Shown here: one piece after another, positions 52,085-61,561 of the stretch
Numbering within the stretch: position 1 is the first letter of the stretch
Layout: the number at the start of each line of letters is the position of its first letter
From: Vibrio chagasii
Lineage (GTDB): Bacteria; Pseudomonadota; Gammaproteobacteria; Enterobacterales; Vibrionaceae
Assembly (NCBI RefSeq): GCF_002954585.1
Contig: NZ_MSCI01000002.1
Coordinates: 2,396,089-2,460,088, forward strand
Length of the DNA stretch: 64,000 nt
Reading direction: 5' to 3'
Made by a program: the position numbers and the translations under genes
The notes under the pieces: model-generated
The model's input: the letters and a program-made list of their open reading frames with translations, nothing else
What the model was told of the DNA's origin: nothing
Database searches by the model: none

Positions 52085-53125
52085 TTAAAACTCTTCGTTC
52101 TCTTCTTCTTTTTCTACTTCTTTCTCGTCAAGAACAGCAGGAGTCAGTAGTAGTTCACGAAGTTTAGTATCTAGCTCTAGAGCGATCTCAGGGTTTTCAC
52201 GTAGGAACTTACAAGAGTTCGATTTACCTTGACCGATCTTATCGCCTTTGTAGCTGTACCAAGCGCCAGCTTTATCAACTAGCTTGTTCTTAACACCTAG
52301 GTCAATCAGCTCACCTTCACGGTTAAAGCCTTGGCCGTATAGGATTTGAGTTTCAGCTTGTTTAAACGGTGCAGCAATCTTGTTCTTAACAACCTTAATG
52401 CGCGTTTCATTACCAACGATCTCGTCACCTTCTTTGATAGAACCAGTACGGCGAATATCAAGACGAACAGATGCGTAGAACTTAAGTGCGTTACCACCCG
52501 TTGTTGTTTCTGGGTTACCAAACATTACACCAATCTTCATACGGATTTGGTTAATGAAGATACACATACAGTTAGACTGCTTAAGGTTACCAGTCAGCTT
52601 ACGCATTGCTTGAGAAAGCATACGAGCTTGAAGACCCATGTGGCTATCGCCCATTTCGCCTTCGATTTCAGCTTTTGGTGTTAGTGCAGCTACTGAATCG
52701 ACAACCAATACGTCGATAGCACCAGAACGCGCTAGAGCATCACAGATTTCTAGAGCTTGTTCACCAGTATCAGGTTGAGAAACAAGAAGTGCATCGATAT
52801 CAACACCAAGCTTTTGAGCATAAATAGGGTCTAGTGCGTGCTCAGCATCAACGAAAGCACAGGTTTTACCTACTTTTTGTGCTGCAGCAATCAACTCAAG
52901 TGTTAGCGTTGTTTTACCTGAAGATTCTGGACCGTAGATTTCAACGATACGACCCATCGGTAGACCACCAGCACCTAGTGCGATATCTAGAGATAGAGAA
53001 CCAGTAGAAATTGTTTCTACATCCATTGTACGGTTGTCACCAAGACGCATGATAGAGCCTTTACCAAATTGTTTTTCAATCTGACCAAGGGCTGCGGCTA
53101 ACGCTTTTTGTTTATTCTCGTCCAT
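52085..53125 (-). CDS. recA: Recombinase RecA
   Basis: RecA forms filaments on single-stranded DNA, drives strand exchange and triggers LexA cleavage. The 346 residues include Walker A GPESSGKT (65-72), the LIFINQIR-like IFINQIRMKIG segment and ETTTGGNALKFYASVR. An acidic C-terminal tail (KEVEKEEENEEF) is present. A LexA box and promoter lie about 90-110 bases upstream. The usual partner recX is not adjacent: a ToxR-like gene is convergent on its 3' side. Confidence 0.98.
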   Translation of the reverse strand: MDENKQKALAAALGQIEKQFGKGSIMRLGDNRTMDVETISTGSLSLDIALGAGGLPMGRIVEIYGPESSGKTTLTLELIAAAQKVGKTCAFVDAEHALDPIYAQKLGVDIDALLVSQPDTGEQALEICDALARSGAIDVLVVDSVAALTPKAEIEGEMGDSHMGLQARMLSQAMRKLTGNLKQSNCMCIFINQIRMKIGVMFGNPETTTGGNALKFYASVRLDIRRTGSIKEGDEIVGNETRIKVVKNKIAAPFKQAETQILYGQGFNREGELIDLGVKNKLVDKAGAWYSYKGDKIGQGKSNSCKFLRENPEIALELDTKLRELLLTPAVLDEKEVEKEEENEEF

Positions 53126-53204
53126 TACTATCTCCAGGTAATCGGTTGTCGTGAAACAAGCGATTTAGAATCTATTTCTAACCCACATAGGGGTGACTAA
53201 TTGG

Positions 53205-53240
53205 CTTTTATTATACTGTTGATTCATACAGTGTCTATAC
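53205..53240 (-). promoter_or_regulatory. recA promoter with LexA (SOS) box
   Basis: CTGTTGATTCATACAG (53216-53231; CTG-N10-CAG) is the LexA consensus, in the spacer of a minus-strand promoter: TAGACA, 16 bases, TATAAT. LexA bound there would cover RNA polymerase, giving SOS-controlled recA. Confidence 0.88.
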
Positions 53241-53266
53241 CTGTATGAAAATAATTTGTACAAATG

Positions 53267-53761
53267 TTACTTGTCTTCCATTGATAGGTAATCATAAATA
53301 ACTTGCAGGGCATGGTGGGTGGCTTGTTGGCGTACTTGTGATCTGTCACCATCAAATACATGCGTTTCCACTTTATTCCAACCACTTAGCCCTTTCCAAG
53401 CAAAGCACACTGTACCAACAGGCTTCTCTTCAGTACCGCCGCCAGGGCCTGCAATACCACTAATTGACACCGCGATGGTTCCGTTCGAATGCTCTAGCGC
53501 ACCTTCAGCCATTTCTATAACGACAGGTTCACTGACCGCACCAAATTCCACTAAGGTTTCTAGCTGCACACCAATCATCTCTTGTTTTGCTTCATTGCTA
53601 TAAGTGACAAAAGCGCGGTCAAACCAAGCAGAACTCCCCGCGATATCAGTCACCGCACTTGCTACACCGCCACCAGTACAAGATTCGGCGGTCACCAACA
53701 CCTGATTGTGCTCTGCAAGCAACAGTCCGAGTTTTTCACTAAGATCTTGAGTCATCTGCAT
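53267..53761 (-). CDS. pncC: Nicotinamide-nucleotide amidase PncC (CinA C-terminal domain)
   Basis: PncC deamidates NMN to nicotinate mononucleotide, recycling NMN released by DNA ligase. The 164 residues are the stand-alone CinA C-terminal domain: ESCTGGGVASAVTDIAGSSAWFD near 26-48, VSISGIAGPGGGTEEKPVGTV near 102-122. The longest frame has 33 extra residues of unrelated composition. I use ATG with AGGGAAG seven bases upstream. The gene is beside recA and divergent from mutS, a known arrangement (ygaD next to recA). Confidence 0.92.
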   Translation of the reverse strand: MQMTQDLSEKLGLLLAEHNQVLVTAESCTGGGVASAVTDIAGSSAWFDRAFVTYSNEAKQEMIGVQLETLVEFGAVSEPVVIEMAEGALEHSNGTIAVSISGIAGPGGGTEEKPVGTVCFAWKGLSGWNKVETHVFDGDRSQVRQQATHHALQVIYDYLSMEDK

Positions 53762-53885
53762 TGTCAGCTTCCCTTTATTTACCATTAGAACATTTGGATG
53801 CGTATCTTTTCGCTTCAGCCGCTTTTCGCACGAAACGCTTTCACGTATCCTAAGCCGCAATAGAAATAAACGAAAGAAGTTAACT

Positions 53886-56447
53886 GTGAAAGCCGATCAA
53901 AAACATACTCCCATGATGCAGCAGTACCTAAAACTGAAGGCAGAAAACCCAGAAATTCTGCTGTTCTACCGCATGGGCGATTTCTACGAGCTTTTCTACG
54001 ATGACGCAAAAAAAGCGTCTCAACTCCTCGATATTTCACTAACTAAACGCGGCTCTTCAAATGGTGAGCCAATCCCAATGGCCGGCGTCCCATACCATGC
54101 CGTTGAGGGATACCTAGCTAAGTTAGTGCAACTCGGCGAATCCGTAGCAATTTGTGAACAGATTGGTAATCCAGCACTTTCAAAAGGCCCTGTCGAGCGA
54201 GCGGTAGTACGTATCGTGACACCGGGTACCGTAACCGATGAAGCACTGCTTTCTGAACGCGTCGATAACTTAATCGCCGCTATTTACCACCACAACGGTA
54301 AATTTGGTTACGCGACGTTAGACATTACCTCTGGCCGATTCCAACTGTGTGAACCTGAAACCGAAGAAGCAATGGCAGCAGAACTGCAGAGAACCTCTCC
54401 GCGTGAGTTGTTGTTCCCTGAAGATTTCGAACCCGTTGAATTAATGGCAAGCCGCACAGGTAATCGTCGTCGTCCAGTATGGGAATTTGAATTAGATACT
54501 GCTAAGCAGCAGTTGAACCAACAGTTTGGCACTCGTGACCTTGTTGGTTTTGGCGTTGAAGGCGCGAAACTTGGCTTGTGTGCAGCCGGCTGCCTTATTC
54601 AATATGTAAAAGATACTCAACGTACTGCGCTTCCACACATTCGTTCACTGACAATGGACAAGCAAGATCACTCGGTGATCCTTGATGCTGCGACTCGCCG
54701 TAACCTAGAGATCACGCAAAACCTTGGCGGAGGCACCGACAACACACTGGCTGAAGTGCTAGACCACACTGCAACCGCAATGGGTAGTCGTATGCTTAAG
54801 CGTTGGTTACATCAACCAATGCGTAATATCTCAGCACTCGATCAGCGCCTAGATGCGATTGGCGAAATGAAAGATTTAGCGCTATTCACTGAGCTGCAGC
54901 CAACACTGAAACAGATCGGTGATATTGAGCGTATTTTGGCTCGATTGGCACTTCGCTCGGCTCGCCCACGTGATATGGCGCGACTTCGTCAAGCGATGGA
55001 ATACCTACCAGAGCTTGCAGACACGCTAACCCAACTAAAGCATCCATACCTGACCCAACTTGCTCAGTATGCTTCTCCTTTAGATGAAGTATCTGTGTTA
55101 CTAGAGCGCGCCATCAAAGAGAACCCACCTGTGGTTATCCGCGACGGTGGTGTGATCGCTGAAGGCTACAATGCCGAACTAGACGAATGGCGTAACCTGG
55201 CAGCTGGTGCAACCGAATTCCTTGATCAATTAGAGCAAGAAGAGCGTGAGCGTCACGGCATCGACACACTTAAGGTTGGCTACAACAATGTACACGGTTT
55301 CTTCATTCAAGTAAGCCGCGGACAAAGCCACCTTGTGCCGCCTCACTATGTACGTCGTCAAACACTAAAGAACGCTGAGCGCTACATTATTCCTGAGCTA
55401 AAAGAGCACGAAGACAAAGTTCTAAACTCTAAGTCGAAAGCTCTGGCTATCGAGAAGCAATTATGGGAAGAGCTGTTTGATTTACTATTGCCACATTTAG
55501 AGCAACTACAAAACATCGCCTCTTCTGTGTCTCAGCTTGATGTCTTACAGAACTTAGCCGAGCGTGCAGACACACTCGATTATTGTCGTCCAACCATGAC
55601 CGAATCTGCTGGCGTCCAAATCCAAGCAGGCCGTCACCCTGTGGTTGAGCAAGTGATGGATGAACCATTCATTGCTAACCCAATTGACCTTAACGACAAG
55701 CGTAAAATGCTAATCATTACAGGTCCAAACATGGGTGGTAAATCGACTTACATGCGCCAGACAGCACTTATCGCGCTAATGGCACATATCGGTTGTTATG
55801 TTCCAGCAGAGAGCGCAACCATTGGCTCTATCGACCGCATCTTTACTCGAATTGGCGCATCAGATGATCTAGCGTCTGGTCGTTCAACCTTCATGGTTGA
55901 GATGACAGAAACAGCTAACATTCTGCATAACGCAACACCAAACAGCTTGGTGCTGATGGATGAAATCGGTCGTGGTACCAGTACTTACGATGGTCTATCT
56001 CTAGCTTGGGCAAGTGCTGAGTGGCTAGCGAATCAAATCAATGCGATGACACTGTTTGCGACGCACTACTTTGAGCTAACCGAACTACCAAACCAGATTC
56101 CAACACTGGCCAACGTTCACTTAGACGCAGTAGAGCACGGTGACAGCATCGCCTTCATGCACGCAGTTCAAGAAGGTGCAGCAAGTAAGTCTTACGGCCT
56201 AGCGGTTGCTGGGTTAGCTGGCGTACCAAAAGCCGTGATCAAGAACGCTCGTACGAAACTGACACAACTTGAAGCGTTGAGCATTGAGTCTCCTACATCG
56301 AAGCCGAGCGGCGTTGATATTGCGAACCAACTGAGCCTTATCCCGGAACCAAGCGAAGTAGAGCAAGCATTAGCGAATGTGGATCCTGATGATCTAACGC
56401 CACGCCAAGCACTGGAAGAGTTGTACCGCTTGAAGAAACTGCTCTAA
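53886..56447 (+). CDS. mutS: DNA mismatch repair protein MutS
   Basis: MutS binds mismatches and starts repair with MutL and MutH. The 853 residues have the mismatch-reading Phe33-x-Glu35 in GDFYELF, Walker A GPNMGGKS near 615-622, VLMDEIGRGT (Walker B), and ATHYFELT (His switch). A C-terminal helix-turn-helix dimer motif and RQALEELYRLKKLL end it. The start is GTG, with AAGAAG about six bases before it; the E. coli-type PMMQQYL segment begins at residue 9. Convergent with rpoS, the well-known mutS-rpoS junction. Confidence 0.97.
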   Translation: MKADQKHTPMMQQYLKLKAENPEILLFYRMGDFYELFYDDAKKASQLLDISLTKRGSSNGEPIPMAGVPYHAVEGYLAKLVQLGESVAICEQIGNPALSKGPVERAVVRIVTPGTVTDEALLSERVDNLIAAIYHHNGKFGYATLDITSGRFQLCEPETEEAMAAELQRTSPRELLFPEDFEPVELMASRTGNRRRPVWEFELDTAKQQLNQQFGTRDLVGFGVEGAKLGLCAAGCLIQYVKDTQRTALPHIRSLTMDKQDHSVILDAATRRNLEITQNLGGGTDNTLAEVLDHTATAMGSRMLKRWLHQPMRNISALDQRLDAIGEMKDLALFTELQPTLKQIGDIERILARLALRSARPRDMARLRQAMEYLPELADTLTQLKHPYLTQLAQYASPLDEVSVLLERAIKENPPVVIRDGGVIAEGYNAELDEWRNLAAGATEFLDQLEQEERERHGIDTLKVGYNNVHGFFIQVSRGQSHLVPPHYVRRQTLKNAERYIIPELKEHEDKVLNSKSKALAIEKQLWEELFDLLLPHLEQLQNIASSVSQLDVLQNLAERADTLDYCRPTMTESAGVQIQAGRHPVVEQVMDEPFIANPIDLNDKRKMLIITGPNMGGKSTYMRQTALIALMAHIGCYVPAESATIGSIDRIFTRIGASDDLASGRSTFMVEMTETANILHNATPNSLVLMDEIGRGTSTYDGLSLAWASAEWLANQINAMTLFATHYFELTELPNQIPTLANVHLDAVEHGDSIAFMHAVQEGAASKSYGLAVAGLAGVPKAVIKNARTKLTQLEALSIESPTSKPSGVDIANQLSLIPEPSEVEQALANVDPDDLTPRQALEELYRLKKLL

Positions 56448-56480
56448 TCAAAGGCAAATACCTTTAACCCCGATAAAAAC

Positions 56481-56512
56481 AAAAACGCTGACATTAAGTC
56501 AGCGTTTTTTTT
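56481..56512. terminator. Bidirectional terminator between mutS and rpoS
   Basis: AAAAACGCTGAC and GTCAGCGTTTTT form a perfect 12-bp stem with ATTAA as loop, followed by more Ts. Confidence 0.93.
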
Positions 56513-56534
56513 GATTCCATACAGTGGATATCGT

Positions 56535-57515
56535 TTAGTCGTTTTCAACGTTGAACAGGTTTTCCATGTTCAAACCTTGCTTGATAAGGATCTCACGTAG
56601 ACGACGAAGACCTTCAACTTGGATTTGACGAACGCGTTCACGAGTCAGGCTGATTTCACGACCAACTTCTTCTAGCGTTGACGGTTCATAGCCTAATAGG
56701 CCGAATCGACGTGCAAGCACCTCTTTCTGCTTAGGATTCAGCTCATCAAGCCAGAAGATCAGTGAGTTTTTGATATCGCTATCTTGAGTCGAAACCTCAG
56801 GATCTGAGTTGTTCACATCTGGAATAATATCCAGTAGTGCTTTCTCACCATCACCACCAATTGGCGTATCTACCGAGCTCACTCTTTCGTTTAGACGAAG
56901 CATCTTACTTACGTCACCAACAGGTTTATCAAGCTTAGAAGCAATCTCTTCCGCTGTTGGTTCATGGTCAAGTTTCTGTGATAGTTCTCTTGCAGTACGC
57001 AGGTAGATGTTCAGCTCTTTCACAACATGAATTGGCAAACGGATAGTGCGAGTCTGATTCATCAAAGCACGCTCAATGGTCTGACGAATCCACCATGTCG
57101 CGTAGGTAGAAAAACGGAAGCCACGCTCTGGGTCAAACTTCTCTACGGCGCGAATCAAACCTAGGTTGCCTTCTTCGATTAGATCAAGAAGTGCTAGACC
57201 ACGGTTGCTATAACGACGAGAAATTTTAACTACCAAACGCAGGTTACTTTCGATCATGCGTTTGCGTGCTGCTTCATCACCGCGTAGAGCTCGACGTGCA
57301 TATAGCACCTCCTCTTCTGCGGTTAATAGTGGTGAGAAACCGATTTCGCCCAGATACAGTTGCGTCGCATCTAAACTCTTGGAAGTAAATTCTGTTTCTT
57401 CTTTAACTTCGGCTTTATTAGTGGCTGTTCGCTTCTCTTGTTCAAGTGTTTCCGATTCCGTGGTTACTTGGTCAAGATCGAACTCTTCTTTGATTACTGC
57501 ATTGCTTATACTCAT
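56535..57515 (-). CDS. rpoS: RNA polymerase sigma factor RpoS
   Basis: RpoS is the stationary-phase and general stress sigma factor. The 326 residues have region 1.2 (DATQLYLGEIGFSPLLTAEEE), region 2 (RYSNRGLALLDLIEEGNLGLIRAVEKFDP; FSTYATWWIRQTI) and region 4 (EVGREISLTRERVRQIQVEGLRRL). Its N-terminal 45 residues are Glu/Thr-rich and variable in vibrios. The ATG used has GGGGGAGG seven bases upstream; the longer frame has none. It lies 98 bases after nlpD, whose coding region usually hosts an rpoS promoter. Confidence 0.98.
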   Translation of the reverse strand: MSISNAVIKEEFDLDQVTTESETLEQEKRTATNKAEVKEETEFTSKSLDATQLYLGEIGFSPLLTAEEEVLYARRALRGDEAARKRMIESNLRLVVKISRRYSNRGLALLDLIEEGNLGLIRAVEKFDPERGFRFSTYATWWIRQTIERALMNQTRTIRLPIHVVKELNIYLRTARELSQKLDHEPTAEEIASKLDKPVGDVSKMLRLNERVSSVDTPIGGDGEKALLDIIPDVNNSDPEVSTQDSDIKNSLIFWLDELNPKQKEVLARRFGLLGYEPSTLEEVGREISLTRERVRQIQVEGLRRLREILIKQGLNMENLFNVEND

Positions 57516-57613
57516 AACGCCTCCCCCTGGCGAAATTAGCATGACATTACAACTTCATATGTCGCTAAATGACTATGTCACTCAATACAATACGTGATTA
57601 GTTGGTATTGTAT

Positions 57614-58528
57614 TTAAGGTAAATATCGTTTTGGATTGACGGATTTACCTTGGTAACGAATCTCAAAGTGCAGCCTAACACTGCTGGCTCCAGAGCTTCC
57701 CATTGTTGCAATCTTCTGCCCTGGTTTCACACTTTGCCCTTCAGATACTAATAGTCGGTCGTTATGCGCGTATGCACTTAAGTAATTATCATTGTGCTTC
57801 ACAATCACTAGATTGCCGTAGCCTCGTAATGCATTACCCGAATAAACAACCGTTCCCCCTGCAGTAGATACTATTGGCTGACCTCGCTGTCCTGCTATGT
57901 CTATGCCTTTATTTCCTTGTTCGCCTACAGAGAAATTCTTAATTACTCTCCCCTTTGTTGGCCATAACCACTTGGATACTTTATCACTTGTTGGTTTGGT
58001 GGACGGTGTAACATTCTGTTTACCTTTAGCCCCAACATACTCCTTTGATTTGGATTGTTCAACCTTCTTTGGTGGATCTTTTTTCGCCACTTTGGCTGTA
58101 GTTTGAGCTGGCGCAGGTTTAGAGTTTTTGCTCTGCTGCGGGGTTGCTTTAGGTTTACTTGCCGTCGATGATGCTGTGGACGCGGCAACAGGAGCAGCGA
58201 CTGCTGCGGCTACAACCGTTGATTTACCATAGGCTGGCGCGTTATAGCTAGGACGCCACAACTTAAGCTTCTGCCCAGGGTGGATGGTATAAGGAGCTGC
58301 AAGTTTGTTATAGCTAATCAGGTCTTGTACATCTTTATTGGTGACATACGCGATGAAATAAAGCGTATCGCCTTTTTTTACTTCGTAGTAACTGCCACGA
58401 TAGCTGCCGCGGTCAATCGACGAGTAGTTTTTACTTAGGCTTGAAACTGGCGCAGGTGAATTCGCTGCACACCCAACAAGTGCACAGCTAAGCAGTAAGG
58501 AGCTTCCTTTTAACAACTTCGAACGCAT
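57614..58528 (-). CDS. nlpD: Amidase activator lipoprotein NlpD (LysM and degenerate LytM domains)
   Basis: NlpD is an outer-membrane lipoprotein that activates the amidase AmiC at division sites. The lipobox is ALVGC (Cys20). LysM covers about 47-90 (VKKGDTLYFIAYVT...HPGQKLKLW), an Ala/Lys/Pro/Ser linker about 95-180 and the LytM fold the last 130 residues. The zinc-site residues of active LytM proteases are changed: HxxxD appears as NKGID, and HxH as RLHFE. It is therefore an activator and not a hydrolase, as in E. coli NlpD and EnvC. ATG with GAGAG upstream is the start used. The gene lies between pcm and rpoS. Confidence 0.95.
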   Translation of the reverse strand: MRSKLLKGSSLLLSCALVGCAANSPAPVSSLSKNYSSIDRGSYRGSYYEVKKGDTLYFIAYVTNKDVQDLISYNKLAAPYTIHPGQKLKLWRPSYNAPAYGKSTVVAAAVAAPVAASTASSTASKPKATPQQSKNSKPAPAQTTAKVAKKDPPKKVEQSKSKEYVGAKGKQNVTPSTKPTSDKVSKWLWPTKGRVIKNFSVGEQGNKGIDIAGQRGQPIVSTAGGTVVYSGNALRGYGNLVIVKHNDNYLSAYAHNDRLLVSEGQSVKPGQKIATMGSSGASSVRLHFEIRYQGKSVNPKRYLP

Positions 58529-58562
58529 CGACTCTCTATCCACCTACACCATAAGTCTTTTA

Positions 58563-59189
58563 TTAAGCTAGCTCACCAGGAACCAGAGGTACAAATCGCA
58601 CCATCTCGATGACACTCGATAAAAACTCATCACCATGACGCACGATCTTCAATAACTGTTGTTCGTCATCACCAACCGGAATCAATAGACGACCGCCATC
58701 TTTCAGCTGTTGCAAAAGTGCTTGAGGAATAGACTCTGCAGCAGCGGTTACGATGATTGCATCAAAAGGCCCTTTAGAGGACCAACCTTGCCAGCCATCA
58801 CCATGTTTGGTTGAAATATTATAAAAATCGAGCTGCTTTAGCCGACGCTTAGCGTCCCATTGTAGCGACTTTATTCTTTCAACCGAATAAACATGATCAA
58901 CAAGTTGAGCTAAAACAGCAGTTTGGTAGCCAGAACCGGTTCCGATTTCCAAAACTCGGCTATCTTGTTGCAGCTCAAGTAATTCTGTCATTTTAGCAAC
59001 AATATACGGCTGTGAGATGGTCTGCCCTTGCCCGATAGGCAGTGCATTGTTGTCATAAGCCTGATGATACATAGCCTGAGACAAAAAACTCTCTCTTGGC
59101 AGTTGGTAAATCGCATCCAGAACTTTTTGGTCTCGGATGCCATTTTCAATCAGAAAAGTAATTAAGCGTTCTGCTTGTGGGTTACTCAC
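58563..59189 (-). CDS. pcm: Protein-L-isoaspartate O-methyltransferase
   Basis: Pcm methylates isoaspartate residues in damaged proteins so that they can revert to aspartate. The 208 residues contain the SAM motif RVLEIGTGSGYQTAVLAQL (about 79-97) and GDGWQGWSSKGPFDAIIVTAA, as in the family. The start is GTG immediately after the surE stop (no gap), with GGGGAG about seven bases before it. Its place between surE and nlpD is conserved with E. coli. Confidence 0.96.
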   Translation of the reverse strand: MSNPQAERLITFLIENGIRDQKVLDAIYQLPRESFLSQAMYHQAYDNNALPIGQGQTISQPYIVAKMTELLELQQDSRVLEIGTGSGYQTAVLAQLVDHVYSVERIKSLQWDAKRRLKQLDFYNISTKHGDGWQGWSSKGPFDAIIVTAAAESIPQALLQQLKDGGRLLIPVGDDEQQLLKIVRHGDEFLSSVIEMVRFVPLVPGELA

Positions 59190-59933
59190 TTACTTCTCCC
59201 CTAACCATGTTGTCATAGCGCCTAAAGACTCATGTGCTGTCAGATCGACCTGCAATGGCGTTACCGATACAAAACCATGCTCAATCGCATAGAAATCGGT
59301 ACCTTCGCCCGCATCTTGCTCTTTACCTGGAGGGCCAAGCCAATAAATATCATGACCACGCGGGTCTTTTTGCTTAATCATATCTTCAGCATGATGACGT
59401 GCTCCAAGGCGAGTAACCTGGGTTCCCGATAGTTCTTCTAAAGAGAGATCCGGCACATTGACGTTTAACAGGCGGTTGGTTGGGATTGGTTTTGCTAAAT
59501 GTTGTTCGACAATACGACGAGCAATCGCTGCCGCTGTCTTAAAATGTTTTTTACCAACCAGAGAAAATGCCACCGATTGAACACCTAGAAAGTGTCCTTC
59601 CATTGCTGCTGCGACTGTACCTGAGTACAACACGTCATCACCCAAGTTTGCACCATGGTTAATGCCCGTTAATACTAGGTCAGGCATATCATCCTTTAGC
59701 AGTTCATTTAATGCGAAATGCACACAATCGGTCGGTGTTCCCTGTACCGAATAGGTATTTTCAGCAATCTCTTGAACACGTAAAGGCTGCTCTAAAGTTA
59801 ATGAATTTGAAGCGCCTGAACGATTACGGTCAGGGGCTACAATGATAACTTCAGCAAGATCACGTAGTTCATCTGCTAGCTCATGAACCCCTTGAGCATG
59901 CACACCATCATCGTTGCTGAGTAAAATCTTCAT
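59190..59933 (-). CDS. surE: 5'-nucleotidase SurE
   Basis: SurE is a metal-dependent phosphatase for nucleoside 5' and 3' monophosphates, with a role in stationary-phase survival. The 247 residues start MKILLSNDDGVHAQG, with the metal-binding Asp8 and Asp9. GASNSLTL, GTPTDCVHFAL and LVLTGINHGANLGDDVLYSGTVAAAMEG follow. ATG is used because AAAGGATA lies just upstream; the ORF is open six codons further. Its end is flush with pcm; truD lies upstream. Confidence 0.96.
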   Translation of the reverse strand: MKILLSNDDGVHAQGVHELADELRDLAEVIIVAPDRNRSGASNSLTLEQPLRVQEIAENTYSVQGTPTDCVHFALNELLKDDMPDLVLTGINHGANLGDDVLYSGTVAAAMEGHFLGVQSVAFSLVGKKHFKTAAAIARRIVEQHLAKPIPTNRLLNVNVPDLSLEELSGTQVTRLGARHHAEDMIKQKDPRGHDIYWLGPPGKEQDAGEGTDFYAIEHGFVSVTPLQVDLTAHESLGAMTTWLGEK

Positions 59934-60010
59934 TTTGTATCCTTTCTTCATATTCCAATGCTAAGTGACTTAAATACCGACATTAAGTCACTTAGTGCCA
60001 AGCAGAATCA

Positions 60011-61057
60011 TTACTGCTCGTAGCTTCTCTCTACGTGTACTTCTTCGACTAATTCACGAACGATAGCTGTTGCAAAGCAGCCAGCATCAAGAGAGAACTT
60101 CAGAGTGACATTATCTTCACTCACTTCCCACGTTAGATCAGTCGGTTTCAGAGACGCTTCACGGCGGTCATGGCGCATACGGTTACCACGAATCAGAGCC
60201 ATCAGATCCGGTTCAGCATCAAGGTGTTTCTGCTCTAAAGCTTGAGCCCCATCAGTCGTTGGCAAAGCGTTATCACCGGCCAAAGCAACCGTCACCAATG
60301 CAGTACCATTCGCAACATCTTGGCTTACAGATTCAAGGTTGTCAGCCGTCACCGTTAGTTGAGCGCCTTCTTTAACGACAATATCGCCAGCCAATACCGA
60401 TGCAAACACATCTTGTTCAATACGGTCAGAAAGGATTAGGTTGTAAATCCATGAACGAGCAGCCGAAAGGTACAAGCTACGTTTGTTCTGATTACGTGTA
60501 CGAACATTATCACGGCCCCAACGACGAGCTTCAGACAAGTTATTACCTTCGTTACCAAAACGCTGAGCACCAAAGTAGTTGGGTACACCCACATGAGCGA
60601 TTTTTTCTAAACGCTTTACGACATCATCGCAGTCTGTTACTTCAGACAAGGTCAACTCGAATTGGTTGCCAACTAAATCACCCGGACGCAATTTTTTGTT
60701 GTGTCGTGCTGTCGCAAGAATTTCGATGCTTGGGTACCGTGCTAAGAACGCTGAAAAGTCAGGCTCACCTTTAGGTAGGTGTACACTCAACCACTGCTCG
60801 GTCACTGCGTGACGGTCTTTCAAGCCAGCCCAGCTTACGTCTTTCGACTTAACGCCACAGGCTTTAGCCAACTCATTGGCTACGAAACTCGTGTTTTCAC
60901 CTGTTTTACGAATGCGCACCATTAAGTGTTCGCCTTCACCCGTAAACTCAAAACCCAAGTCTTCGATAACGACAAAGTGTTCAGCTTTCGCTTTTAGTTT
61001 TGCTTTCGCAGTTGGTTTACCGTTTAGATAAGCCAATGAAGATAAAATATCTGACAT
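60011..61057 (-). CDS. truD: tRNA pseudouridine(13) synthase TruD
   Basis: TruD makes pseudouridine 13 in tRNA-Glu. The 348 residues match E. coli length. The catalytic aspartate is in GLKDRHAVTEQW (about 80); NYFGAQRFG and RGNRMRHDRR mark the TruD family. A GTG ten codons upstream overlaps ispF; the ATG used begins MSDILSSLAYLNGKP, matching homologues. It is between ispF and surE in the conserved ftsB-ispD-ispF-truD-surE-pcm-nlpD-rpoS order. Confidence 0.95.
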   Translation of the reverse strand: MSDILSSLAYLNGKPTAKAKLKAKAEHFVVIEDLGFEFTGEGEHLMVRIRKTGENTSFVANELAKACGVKSKDVSWAGLKDRHAVTEQWLSVHLPKGEPDFSAFLARYPSIEILATARHNKKLRPGDLVGNQFELTLSEVTDCDDVVKRLEKIAHVGVPNYFGAQRFGNEGNNLSEARRWGRDNVRTRNQNKRSLYLSAARSWIYNLILSDRIEQDVFASVLAGDIVVKEGAQLTVTADNLESVSQDVANGTALVTVALAGDNALPTTDGAQALEQKHLDAEPDLMALIRGNRMRHDRREASLKPTDLTWEVSEDNVTLKFSLDAGCFATAIVRELVEEVHVERSYEQ

Positions 61058-61079
61058 GCTGTTCTTTTCGTGTTGGTGC

Positions 61080-61559
61080 TTACGCACTTTTGGTAATTAG
61101 GACCACCGCTTCACATGCGATGCCCTCTTTGCGACCCGTAAAGCCTAAACGCTCTGTTGTCGTTGCTTTTACGTTCACATTACTGATGCTGGTTTCTAAA
61201 TCTTGTGCAATGGCTTGGCACATAGAATCTATATGAGGTGCCATCTTAGGCGCTTGCGCCATGATAGTAATATCGGCATTGCCAATCACATAGCCTTGCT
61301 CTTTTACTCGGCGGTACACGTCTTTCAATAGCTCACGGCTATCCGCGCCTTTCCACTCATCGTCAGTATCAGGGAAATGACGACCGATATCACCTGCGGC
61401 GATCGCTCCTAATAGCGCGTCACACAAAGCGTGAAGAGCAACATCACCATCTGAGTGTGCGATTAGACCTTGTTCATAGGGGATGCTCACACCACCGATA
61501 ATTACCGGGCCTTCACCACCAAACTTATGTACATCAAAGCCATGGCCAATACGAATCAT
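61080..61559 (-). CDS. ispF: 2-C-methyl-D-erythritol 2,4-cyclodiphosphate synthase
   Basis: IspF is a trimeric zinc enzyme that forms the cyclodiphosphate of the MEP isoprenoid pathway. The start GHGFDVH gives Asp9 and His11 as zinc ligands with His in AHSDGDVALHALCDALLGA; the TTTERLGFTGRKEGI tail is present. The 159 residues are normal. There are two ATGs in a row; AAGGA sits six bases before the second, which I use. Its coding start overlaps or abuts the ispD stop. Confidence 0.96.
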   Translation of the reverse strand: MIRIGHGFDVHKFGGEGPVIIGGVSIPYEQGLIAHSDGDVALHALCDALLGAIAAGDIGRHFPDTDDEWKGADSRELLKDVYRRVKEQGYVIGNADITIMAQAPKMAPHIDSMCQAIAQDLETSISNVNVKATTTERLGFTGRKEGIACEAVVLITKSA

Positions 61560-61561
61560 CA